Part shown: positions 1 through 11,359 of the stretch, piece by piece
How the letters are laid out: each line of letters opens with the position of its first letter
Numbering within the stretch: the stretch's first letter is position 1
Assembly: GCA_030374765.1 (NCBI GenBank)
Contig: JARGXX010000096.1
Span: 992,001-1,056,000, forward strand
Direction: 5' to 3'
Length of the DNA: 64,000 nt
Source of the DNA: Agarophyton chilense
Lineage: Eukaryota; Rhodophyta; Florideophyceae; Gracilariales; Gracilariaceae
Notes under the pieces: generated by a model
Database searches by the model: none
What the model was told of the DNA's origin: nothing
The model's input: only the letters and a program-made list of their open reading frames with translations
Made by a program: the position numbers and the translations under genes

Positions 1-559
1 GAAAGCCCATATAGATGGACTGATCTAAGTAGCGTTTTCCCGGGGCCTTGTCGAAGTGTAACAGGCCGACTATAACAAGCGAACGAGTTCTGTAAAAGAA
101 AAAGTAGGGTTGAGCTCCAAAAAGATCAAGTTGCATTTTATGACCTAAGAAATGAATAGGAAAGTGAAACTTCGGGAGTCCCCTGCTTTCATTCTATACA
201 TCTGCTCAGTTCTGCTGTTTAACTTCAAGACGTGCCTAGGCCACAGGGGTCAGGTACCGGCTCGGTTCAAACGAATTGTGCCGGCTCTCTCTCAGTACAC
301 CAGCCTTAAACCATCGAATGAGGATGCAGCAGGAACGAGTTTCATAGAGTGAGTTAGGGAAAATAAGGGCTCTCCGCTGAGAAGCAGGGCTTTGGACGGA
401 GCCCGAGAAGAAGTGGCACAGGGTCTTTAGAATCCTGTGGAGGCATGTACTGAGTTTTGTACTGTTTGTAAAGCTATTTGAAACGTATTTTTTTGCAAAG
501 CGCTCTCAGGACATCGAATAAAGGTTTGCGCTCTGTCAACGTAAGAATGCACTCTTCTT
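1..559. other. Non-coding stretch, nothing recognised
   Basis: No reading frame here resembles a known family. The only open frames are short (under 70 codons). The stretch ends where the decayed minus-strand SANT-like gene begins. Confidence 0.5.
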
Positions 560-1300
560 TATCTTCTTTTTTTTATTTTAATATCTGCCTCGAATCGTCT
601 CTCTTCAAGCTTCGCCCGTTTTTCTTTCAAATTAAGGCGCCTGGACTCCATGTGCTTCATCTTTTCGATTTTTCCTCCTCTTAGTCCATGCGCTTGTTTT
701 CCAGATCAGGATGGCCTTATTTGAAGCACTGCATTGCGTTCTCGGCCACCTGTCGTGCTCCTATTTTTATTGCGATATCCTTAATCTCCGGATCGAAGTC
801 GTTTGAGCTCACAAGGGCGCGAGGAGAGGAGCTGTTTTCTTGCTGAAGATGCTGACGCCTTAAAGCTTACTTACGCATTTGGTCTCCTGTCTTTTGCAGC
901 TAAAGTTCCTTTGAAAGTTTCTCATCTTTGCCTAGCCGAGTAGCCTCCTGCCAAATATCTATTTTCAAAACTATATCGTCCAAGAGCTGATCCCTCTCCT
1001 CGTATTCCTCTTGAATTTCTGACGTGCAGGCGTTTCTTTTGTCCTCCGAAAGTCTATCCGCACAAATCTTTTTGAAGCGATCGCATATAGCCTTCCATGT
1101 CGGCTTCGTGAGGTTCGACATCGACTTAAAGAGAGAGATGGCAACGATAGAATCGAAGGTCTTTTCAAAGCACTCTTGTGTCTTTCCCCATGGTGCTGCG
1201 TGTGCACCACAGTTAAACACAGATCAAAACAACAGCACATCTAGTTGATCGTTGAAGCCGAAGCGCTTTTGTTGTGGTGCTGCACGAGTCGCCGGTGTCG
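560..1300 (-). pseudogene. Decayed Myb/SANT-like DNA-binding protein gene
   Basis: Read on the minus strand, about 1300 down to 900 encodes a stretch typical of Myb/SANT-like proteins that are common in oomycetes and red algae and are often tied to transposons. It contains GAHAAPWGKTQECFEKTF, then KPTWKAICDRFKK, then the acidic EYEERDQLLDD block and a charged coiled-coil tail. An in-frame TGA lies in the first SANT helix, just before SVFNCGAHA; an ancestral CGA arginine codon there is likely. After codon MRK near 870 the frame changes; coding resumes at SSPRALVSSNDFDPE, and a Lys/Glu-rich coil follows to about 590 with further stops. A GTAAGT donor (874) and CAG acceptor (843) would join the frames, but a 32-nt intron is very short. 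Best read as a dead gene or transposon partner gene. Confidence 0.55.
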
Positions 1301-3440
1301 ACAAGTTATTGGGGGGTAAAGGTGTCGTGGGGTGGTAGCAGCTGGGCTCTAACGAGATTCGAAGGTGTGTCTGGGATTTGTGGGGGGTGATTCGTTAAGA
1401 GATGGCATTGTGGTGGTTCCGTAGACGGATAAGGTGGAGGAGGGGGAGAAATATAGGGAGAAGAAGTGGGATGAGACGATAGTGGTAGAGATGGATGTAT
1501 TAGGTTTCATATGTTGAGAAAGGGGGGCAGGCTGAAGCGGGAAGGCAGCTGGAAGTGCTTAGATCGAATGTTGTACTTGCTCATTGCCACAAAACGAATG
1601 TGTCCTATTCGCCTCAATTGGGACACCCCCATCACTTGAGCCCTTTTCCATTTCGTTATTAAACAGGGTTGAAGGGCGGAATGGCTCCCGTAAAAATCCA
1701 ATACTCGCCATATAAGACAAATATCATTACACGTGGAAGAAGTAGCGATCTCTATTCGATTTTTTTCAGGCGTAAAGACTCTATTGACGTTTCAAACGAT
1801 TAAAAACAATATATTGTCACGCATAGATATGAGAGTTACAATATTTCTCTGTCGAGCTTTTTTATTGTGACAAAAAGTAACATGAGAGCTTAAATGAAAG
1901 TTAATTTCGATTACATGGTCATCAGAAGATGTCTCTCTCGCTCTGAACATTTTAACCGCGCAAATGAATCACTAAAAAGACACAGAACCGGATATATATT
2001 TTATCTTGGCGATGAATGTTTCCACGAATCTCTATCAGTATTACTTCGTAATATGGACGTCTCTTTTTGCTCATTTGAGAAAAATTGTTCGATCCATCAA
2101 CATTCGGTTGAAATTTAACATTTTAAGGCCAACTTCTGGGGTTGACAACTTGAATTTGTTGGGATGGGCTTAAGAAAACGCTTAGACTTCTCCACTTGAT
2201 GATTTTTATTGTCCGAAAAAATACCTTCTAAATTTGTGGATTCGCCTAAGTTCGGAAAACTTTCGACAAGACATCGTGTTAAACATAAATGACAATAAAT
2301 CGTCTTCAATGGCTGTAGACCAATCAGAATTCAAAAAGCCAGGTTTCCACACGTTTCAGACTTTTTTCAAGCAATAAATGACCATAAAAAAGCTTTTGTT
2401 ACTACGTTACACATATTTTGTATGGATTTAAACATGTCAAGGTGTTGTGGACCAGGGTCAAATTATATTGGAATTGGAGTTCTTCACTACAGTGCTCTCG
2501 ATAGGGAACCTGAGAAGATTATGAGTTGAAAACAGTTTTTTTTACGGAAGAAATGACATTGTTCTGAAAACCGAAATAACGATGGAATCTACCAAGCCAA
2601 GTTTAGAGCCTTTTTAATTCTAAACCTGCACATTAAAAAAGCAGATTTATTAGATTGGTTGAAAATCGGTTCGCAATTGATCGCATCTTTTGCACTAATT
2701 CGTATATGGCACCTGGTAAACCCCCCGAGGAACTTCCGGAAAGAGGGATGAGATTTATTGGGGTCTATATATCCAAAATTTGTTCGTTAAGAATGCAAAA
2801 TGAACAAGGAAATGGGCTTTTATACATGTCACAGTGGCCCTGGTCATGATTGGTTCCTCTATCACTTGCGTGACATTCATCACAATAAGCACATTCAATA
2901 GTTATTAACCCTGATCTTATTATGTCAACATGCGTTTTGAGGTCTTTTGGAGGCATTTTTTAAATGTTTAAAGAAAAAGTTCAATTCTATCTTTAGCCCT
3001 CTAGTTATCCCATCCACGATCTTCAACTTTCTAGATCTAATGTGGTCTGTGGCGAAGCCATCACTTTGGCGGATGTCATCGTATTCTGTTGCTGTTCAAG
3101 AGGACGCACATTCGTTCTTAGAATAAAATTTTAGAATCTGTTTAGCTCTCAAAGCAGTTTTTGAGTTTCAATGAGCTCAGCGAGGTATACAACTGGTGTG
3201 GATCAGTCTCTGGGCGGTTTTGAAACTACTGAGCTGATTTTATTAAAGAAAACAAACTCAACATTGTACTGTAAAGTAGCTAAAAACAAATACGAAAACT
3301 TGTTTTTTACTTAATAAAGTATTGAGCTACAACGTCGAAAGAAACTTTTTCTTTCTAATTTTTTGAAAAATAGAATGGGCCTCATATGAGGCCAAATATC
3401 CGGACGCATGGACACTATAGGAAAGTTCAGAGGGTAGTTC
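1301..3440. other. AT-rich non-coding stretch
   Basis: About 2.1 kb with no frame that I recognise on either strand. The first 200 bases are G-rich on the plus strand and may be the upstream part of the decayed SANT-like gene. The rest, about 1,700-3,350, is AT-rich with many short A and T runs. No terminal repeats or tRNA-like structures were found. Confidence 0.5.
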
Positions 3441-3449
3441 GTCCTGCTT

Positions 3450-5300
3450 GGTTCTTCCCCAACTAAACGCCGCCTTCTTTGGGGACCCTCTAAAAAGCAG
3501 CTCGTCCCCAGCTCGTCAAATGACACTTGCCTTACATGTAGAATCTCTCTACGCGTTAAATGTATCACATGAGTCTCACACGTGTAAGCCTAATGTTGAA
3601 ATGTTTCGGTGGTCCTGCCGCTTACGTGAAGAACGTTGAAACCCGAATTGATCGTGTCAGTTCCCATTTGCAGACGTTTGAGCAAACCATCTTGATGGAT
3701 GATAACGTCCTAGAAAAGCCGATTGCATTCTCGCAGAAAGCGAAGCACAAGAAGAAGAATGACATTCGCCAAAACCGTAAGAAGGAAGATAACTACGAAT
3801 CCGATTCCTCGGATCCCTGGCTGTCTTAAAAAAACTCTCAATATTCGAATGGGTAGACTTTATCAGATTCTACGTCTGGAGACGTTCATCAAAGGCACTC
3901 GTCTCGTTCTAATCGGACTTCTGCCACCAAAGGTGTGGTTCTTGCCCGTACGAAGGGAAAGAATCACACTGGTTTGGGGGAACCGAAGTGCACCCACCCT
4001 CTGTACAAGAAGCTGGTATCATAGCGATTATATTAGCTGGAGGGCTCCTCACTGGATCGTAGACCCCGAGGCACAGGTTCGGTGAAGGATTGCCTAAAAC
4101 TTATACAGCTTTCCTTGGGTAACAATTCTTTCTCTGGAGGTGACCCCATTTTTGATGTTGGATTTTCTTGCACGCTTCGTCGCAAAAGCCGAAAAAGTTG
4201 TTATATACTAGGGTAGGGTTTATTGCAGAACCGTACTTTCTACAAGATCTCCCTGGAGATCAGTACAACTCGGTTAGAAGTTCATCTCGAGCCTCCGAAG
4301 GAAGAGATACGTGCTGGCCCGAAGCCGTACAATACCTTTTCAGGTCATACGCCACTAGTCAAGCGGTTCATTCGGCTATTCTTACTTTTACTGACACCCA
4401 CCAGAATCTTGGAGAAACAGAAACCGAGGTCCCAGTACGTCGGAATAAGACTTTCCAACGTCTTGGTAATCTGTACTTCACTGGAAAGCGCTTCACCTTG
4501 TACATCGATGGAATGGATCCCGCAATCCAGTTTCTGGTGGCCCGATATAGATAAGACCTAAGGACAGTCACGTACTTGGTGTTTGGTACAAACCGCACAA
4601 GGAGAAGGCGAAGCCCTTCAAGCTCGTATCTCTGGTCAGAATTCCCGTCCCTCAAAGGCCTTGCTGATCCAAATCAACTCGCCGTTCTCATCGCTAGTCG
4701 CAAGTCTATACTCTCGAAGTGATTAAGATAACATCTAATTCGCTCGCAGAGATATCCATTCTGTTCAGACAACAGACCCCCATCTTCTGCGGATTCCTTA
4801 TGACACGGCTCAGGAACAACCCCTGCTTTAAGCAGCTGCACTGCATGTAAATTAACGTCGCATTCCATATACAAATTTAATTACGAGACAGAGTCGCCCC
4901 GGATTGAAAGAGACCGCATTGCGGTGAATTTTACGGATTATCGTTCCAGTCTTCCGCCGCCATGCCCTGGAGTCACATGTTACTTTCACTACGAACACGG
5001 TCATATATACCTGGACTGTATCCTCAAATTGAGAGAATACGCCCGAGTGATCGGTAATCATAAAACATTTGCACATCAAGAGAAACAAGCCTTTCCGAAG
5101 GTATCGAAACTCCGCGCAAAAACGGACTTTCCACCGATTATTCGGGATACGAACCCGCGGAATGCGTTGCTGAATATGGCTCAGCCAACTGCAGAACCCT
5201 GTTCTATTCACAAGGACAACGCCGCTGGCTCTTCCATGCTACTGGTTTACGATTCTTAGATCCGGCTCCAGGCGAAAAGCCCCAAAAAATTAATACGGGA
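3450..5300 (+). mobile_element. Ty3/gypsy gag fragment (fossil)
   Basis: A plus-strand remnant of a Ty3/gypsy gag region. The block around 4,340-4,554, with RSYATS near its start and a TLYIDG-like block near its end, matches the equivalent gag block of the minus-strand gypsy copy at 16,555-17,289 (RSYATS and TLYIDI), so the two belong to related families. A zinc-knuckle-like Cys/His cluster lies near 4,970-5,020. No LTR was found at either end. The copy is truncated and broken in many places, so it is old. Confidence 0.6.
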
Positions 5301-5399
5301 GTCTCGTCTTCCCTTTGCAAGATACGTTCCGGACAATGAATATGTTGACTGCCGAAACCTCCACGCCTAGCTCCCCGTTCAGAATCCTTACAAGGAAAC

Positions 5400-5725
5400 A
5401 GGCCGTTATAGACATGGACTGTGAACACTTTGGTGTTCTGTTTCCACCGGAGATACGGAGTAGAAATAAGCTATTCCTGAATAGAGTCGCGCTATAGGTT
5501 CCCATATATCCTCTTTTGAAGGAAACCCATACCAACGGGTTCGATATAGCAGTTGTCTGGTGTCTTTTTGCTCTCCGTGTTCAAATATAAGATCCAGAAC
5601 ATACTCCTGGGCATTTTCAATGCTTCCGCTGCTAACGCTAGACTTCTGGGAACAGGTCTGGAACGCCATGGAATTGAGTTAGGCATTTCTTTGCTAGTAG
5701 TCCAAGCGCAGCTAAGCATTCGCTC
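5400..5725 (-). mobile_element. Chromodomain end of a gypsy integrase (fossil)
   Basis: The minus strand carries a chromodomain: YVLDLIFEHG, then LLYRTRWYGFP, then DIWEPIARL. This is the order of the chromodomain at the C-terminus of chromovirus-type Ty3/gypsy integrases. The rest of that integrase should lie at higher coordinates, but the plus-strand gypsy LTR starts near 6,050, so only the tail is left. It abuts a plus-strand gag fragment, which makes this a mosaic of two oppositely oriented remnants. Confidence 0.65.
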
Positions 5726-6049
5726 GTCGAATAACTGTCATTCTGTCCGCAAATTCAGAGTACTAAATCCTTGAAACCCTTTCTCAGATAAAGATCTATT
5801 CTTTTTTTCAGGTTCCATAGAAGTGTGCTTCTTTTTACTTCTTAGTTTTATTCGTGGATGCCATTCTTTCGTTCTATCCGATTCTGACCGCTATTAGGTG
5901 GAACCAGCGTCACTACGCGGTTATGTTTGAGCACCGTTACGTGACTCAGAACCATTCTGGCCAGAACTGGATCTCCCATAGGGTAGCTATGTACCACTTT
6001 GAAAGGCTATGTTTCACTTGCTCTCGACCTCTGTTGCCGGTGGTATGGT

Positions 6050-6410
6050 TGTTGATGGCTACGTATGCTAGTGCTTGTAAGATTGTTCATTACGTCTAAC
6101 GCCCTAGCCGTATAAGGTCGTAGTTTACAATTCGTACCTTCTTAGCCCAAAGAAGTTGGGTTAAAGAAGCTAAAAAGCAGGAACCCTTTTGTAAATCAGC
6201 TCGAACACGTGGCATTAGAATAACCCAGATCTGTTGGAAGACATCGGAATCGGAGAAACCTTTGGAAGGAATTATAAGGAATCTGTGCCTGTTCTGTTTT
6301 CCGCACGATAGCGCAGCGCAAAGACCCATGTACCCGTTCTGTTCAACAAAGCGCTTTGAGATGTCAAAGGGTACCATCACCACGCAAGAGCACTTTTTTC
6401 GCACGGAATC
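6050..6410 (+). repeat. 5' LTR of the plus-strand gypsy copy
   Basis: Direct repeat partner of 11,047-11,350. Shared blocks include TTGGCTACG-like starts, the CCCAAAGAAG block near 6,147 and 11,140, and CGCACGATAGCG near 6,301 and 11,300. The exact ends are uncertain because the two copies have diverged. Confidence 0.6.
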
Positions 6411-9400
6411 GTGAATACTATTCAGACCCCGTGATCTTGCTGGCTCTACTTAACCAGATCTTATTCAATTTGAAGTAAACTTTGCCCCGTACACCGAACG
6501 TGTAAACGACATCAATGCCGGACGTGCACCGATTCAGAAGATCAAGGTTGCATCCATCAGGCATTTTATGAACCCTAGACTACTGCACAGTCTCCATATG
6601 TTGGGACGCATCGAAGGAGCATCATCATCAGGAGACACCAAGCACGGGGCCGTTCGGAACTGGTTCGACAGTCGCCTTTCTAAGACTATCCAAGATCTCA
6701 ATGACATTGTGAAGGAAGCCATATCCAGAGTTCGTTAGAAAGTGATGCCAAGAGACACTTCTGAAGCGTCGGAGAGTTTTGTTTTAGAAATCATCATCGC
6801 ACTGGAAGAGTACAACGCCCCAAGCATCATCAACCACACAGAAAAATGTAGGAACAGGTCGTGAAATTCGTGCCAAAACTGGAACCGCCTGAGCTAAGAC
6901 AAATCGTAAAGGAGCAGATGCGACTTTGGAAGAAAAAGCAGAAAGAATACTAGAAGTTCTTTGCGAATATCATATCAAACCTCGCCGCTTAAGTGCACGT
7001 CGTACAGTGTTCAACTCTCAAGCTGAAAAGGAAGCACTCAAAGGCTGCTGACACCAGAGTAACAACTGAGATATAACAATCGAAGAAACCCCAGAAGAAG
7101 AAACTTCGAAGCGGATTACGCATGCAAAATCCCCACAAAGTGGGCAACGCGAGCAAAGGAAGGAGAGCGATGAAGAAGAACATATTTGGTGATTGGGCCA
7201 AGCCATGTTTCAAAAGGGGAGAATGTTCAGGATTACATCCTCTCAATAGATGCCCTTTCACCTCGAAGGAGAAGAGACGCAAGCTAGTCTACTACCATTT
7301 CGACAAGAAAAGAAAGAACGGAAGAAGCCTTAAGGCTACTTAACCGCACTCTTCGGCCGACTCTATCACAAACGCAGAGGAAGGTAGGTATAAGATTCGT
7401 TTAAACGATAATGAAATGGTAGCCTTAAGAGATTTAGGCACGGACTACTGTACCTTAACATCTGATTATTTGGCAACCATCATTGCGAAGTACCCTGAGA
7501 ATGTTCGAGAACAACTCGAGACAACCATGAAGTTGGACATCGCAATCAAGTCGGACGACTCCGCATTACCGGTAGTCACGTCAGGGACAGTCAACTTATA
7601 CCTAAACATACTTCTACCTCACACAGAAATCCCTGTGCGCATCCGAGGTGTACGATTTCTAGTAGCAGACACTGAAATATCTGAGGTGCCCTTGGCCAGA
7701 CCATTGCTGCAGGCCATGGGTTTCGATTTTGACCGGCCTTCGCACTGTACAGCGTCTCTTAACGGCGATGAATCAGAAGAAAAACTGCAAGGAGGACACT
7801 GCTGGCACGTTTTAGTGAAATACGAAGCCTCGAGCTACACGGACAGAGATGACGATTCCATCAAGGTACTCTAGTTCATGCCCGCAGGTTTGGAGTAGAC
7901 TTCATGGAGTCCATCTAAAATGCGATACAGTGGGCGATCGAGGATGCCATGAAGATGGGTCTCTCCGAATCAGGCACTGGAAAGCTTCGAAAACTCTTGG
8001 ATAAGGACTGCAGTCGTTTTCGGGTCATGTAGGAACCAGATCCTTTTGGAAATGAGCGGGCTCTCTCCATCAAGCTTGTGCAGAACTTCAAATCATATAG
8101 TTCTCCCCAACGACGATAATCAACAGCACAGAGAGTTTTCACCAACACACTATTCGTTAACTCGAGAAGATCAGCGCGGTTTACAAGCAAGACCAGGCAA
8201 GATAGCCATGCCACGCACTCGCAGTTTCTAATTCCAGTACTGATAAGCTTCGTTTTACCGGAGACATACGTGGGACAATCTCAAAGACATGTTCTCTCCA
8301 GTCATTAATGCAGGACTTCGAGTAAATTCTTCAGTACTGTGGAGAAAGAAAGTGTTTTGCGAACATCGAATTTAGGCATGGCTACTGAAAAATTCTTTTG
8401 GACAAACTATCGCAGGAGATATTGTCGATACAGATCCTGTTAGGGATTTGGTTGCCAACCAGAACTGTACAGGGAGGCAGAGGCTCGAGAAATCACTTCC
8501 TATCAATGACAAGGTAGAAGTTCGAGGGAAAGATAAACAGCATGCTGAAATGGCAAGACGACCTTCTCATCCACAGCGAAGATGAAGAACAGCTGCTGTC
8601 CAAAACCACAGTATTTCTGGAAGTTTGCACGGAAACTGGATTCAATTTAAACCCTAGAAAGTCTTGTTTTTTCCCAACGAAGGTAAAGTTTTGCAGCAGG
8701 ATAATTTCATCAGAATGATTTCAATTTGACCTAAGAATGCTTGAGGTCTTGTGGGTGATAAAGCCCCCATAAACTGGAGACCAGTTGCAACGCCTTCTCT
8801 GCGCATCTAACTGAGTGAGGACATCTATACACGACCACACTCGTTCAGTAAAGCAACTCTATAGGCATCTAGAAGAGGCATGCAAGAGACCCGGATAAAG
8901 GACGAAAAAGGCTCTGAGAAGAGTGGAGCTTTCGTGTAATTGTGCACACCCTGCAACTTTCCGGCGTGTCAAGCAGCAGCTCGAATCCGCTACAAAAGTA
9001 TTACTTCCAAAGCCAGGTTACGGACTGCGTCTGTTCACAGACGCTTCGGACACTCATTGGGCGGTAATCTTAACCCATTCGTCCGTACAGGAGCAGATGA
9101 AACAAATCGACGAACAAACGCACGAACCATTGTGTTTTCTCTCCAAAGCCTTCAGCGGATCTTACGAATGGTAAAGTGTTCCAAAAAGGAAAGACTAGCG
9201 ATATTAGAGTCCATGGGCAGACTGGATTAATTGACGATCGGACGAAACGTATTGATTTATACCGAGCGTGCGAACCTCATTCACATCTACGACCCATAAG
9301 GCCGTAACCCTGGATTTTTGGGGCACAAAGTCAACAAGCTCACCCGCTGGGCTTTGAAACTGAACGGGTTTCGAATCCTTATGGAACATGTAGCTGGAAA

Positions 9401-11046
9401 TCGAAACTTATGAGCCGACATGCTTCCCAAGTGGGCTGTCCAAACAAAAAACATATGCCAGAGTCAAACGTGAGACGAATATGAGCACTAATAACGGCAT
9501 CAAGCAATCCCGGAGCCAACCAAGCGTATTACTGGCCGTCGCTGGAAGAGATCACCGAATCTCAGTAGGAAAGTTGTAACTCATTTCCCAAGAGAGCTCA
9601 GCGGACAGGTGAACTTTTCCGATTGCCTACCAGACAGGCATGGATACCCGACGAGGACAAAAAGTTACAACTTTGGGTCTTGGTGGCAACGCACAACTAG
9701 AGATGAGGACACAGAGCAGATGACGCAATGACGTAATAAGTTACAGCAGATTCCTGGTGGAAGAATATTAGGAGCCATTCGACAATTTATACCCGGTCGT
9801 GTTTCCATCGAATAACAACTGAACCTGGAAAGGTCGTCCTGAGGCCCCTCGTCTATGATCTTCACGGCAACAAACCGAATGAAGTGCGCCATACCGACTA
9901 AAGGTACATAGAAAAAGTCGAAAAGGATAAATTATACATTCTAATTGTCAAGGAAGATCTTTCTGGATATGCTGGATTTAGAAGCAAGGATGAAGCAGAT
10001 GCTGAAACCGCCGCGGAGGTAATAACAGAAAAATGCGCAGCATTCGTAGTGATGGGATCGGTAATATCGGATTAAGGAAGCCATTTCAAGAACAATTTGG
10101 TTAGATTTTTGGCTGAGGAGCTAGAGTTAGACCACCACTTTACAAATCCTTACTCCCCGTTGAGAAATGGATCGGTCGAAGTTTTATGTCGCAATCTGCT
10201 GAGAGCCACCCTGGGAATCCTCTTCAAGCTCTAGCTACTGCAATCTACCTTGCCGACTATCCTGCCACTTTTCCTGTCAGCATTGACCGGAGCTCCAATG
10301 ACGAAGCTTAAAAGGAAATTCCATCTAATGATATTCACCAGATGACCACTGGACTCTCCACTCTCTACCATTTTGAGAAGTCAAGGGGAGGTATCACCTG
10401 ACAGCGATATCGACAGCGAGCAAAATAAGGCCTTCTGGAAATTGATAAGTTGCAGACGGCCCTAGAGAGTATTCATCGCACCTGCGCAGAACGTGCACAG
10501 AAGTAAAGAATATTGTATCGAGGCGCGAATCCGTAGGACCAATATCAGGGCTATAGACTTTACAGAAGGCGAATACGTATTGAAAGTCGTTTCAAAGAAA
10601 CATATCACTTCGAAAATGAGTCTCCGGTGGCGAGGAGTGTTCTGGGTAGCAGATTGCAAGGAACTCTTCATTTTCAAATTGAAAACTGTTTCCAAATCTC
10701 AGAAAAAACTGGTTAACGACAGAAGACTCAAACGTTACGAGAACAATGTTTTGAAGATTCAGAAGAGATAAAAGAACATTTATCTTATTAACAAAAAAAG
10801 TTACTAGTGATGGAAGACCTCGAATACATCAGACACTAGAATAATCAGGTAGATTTTTTGGTCAAGTGGAACGGTTTTCCAAGGACGAGGCAGAATGAGT
10901 TACGATGGAATCGCTCAGCAAGGACGTACCCGAGATTTTACAAAAGTACTTGGGTGAAACAAAGATGTCTGGTACAAGAAGACAGTGCAATTGGATCCCT
11001 GCCATCGATATAAATGACCGAAACTAATGTTTTGGCTATGGTAGAG

Positions 11047-11350
11047 TGTTGTTGGCTACGCATGTCAGTGCTTGTGAGATTGGCCGTAACATCCAGTAAC
11101 CTAGCCTTATTAGTTCATGGTTTAGAAGTAGTACCTTCATAACCCAAAGAAGGTGGGCTATAGCAGCTCAAATAACACAGGAACTCTTCTGGGCTCTCCC
11201 CAAACCCGTCGCATTGAAAAAGGCCGTATCCGATTGAAGATAACGGAGCAGGAGGTTTCTTTGGAGGGACTTATATGGCCTTTGTGCATATTCTCTTTGT
11301 CGCACGATAGCGTGAGGAGTAGACTCAAGTACCTTTCTTGATCAAGAATC
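11047..11350 (+). repeat. 3' LTR of the plus-strand gypsy copy
   Basis: Direct repeat partner of 6,050-6,410, with the same order of shared blocks. The minus-strand gypsy copy begins immediately after it. Confidence 0.6.
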
Positions 11351-11359
11351 GCTTCTAAA

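Larger units (their letters stand above)
6050..11350 (+). mobile_element. Ty3/gypsy retrotransposon, chromovirus type (decayed)
   Basis: Plus-strand gypsy copy bounded by two related, strongly diverged direct repeats. Order of recognisable parts: 5' LTR (about 6,050-6,410); gag (about 6,480-7,340, with a Cys/His cluster near 7,205-7,255); protease-like region (about 7,400-7,880); reverse transcriptase (about 8,280-8,760); RNase H with the LFTDASD block (about 8,920-9,230); integrase (about 9,400-10,770); chromodomain-like block with FLVKWNGFP (about 10,810-10,960); 3' LTR (about 11,047-11,350). Order and chromodomain place it in Ty3/gypsy. It is broken in tens of places, and the LTRs differ by very roughly a third by eye, so the insertion is old. 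Confidence 0.75.

Noticed and set aside
843-874. 32-nt intron in the SANT-like gene
   Set aside because: Donor and acceptor fit, but the length is below the usual minimum, and the gene has other stops; a frame change in a dead gene is simpler.
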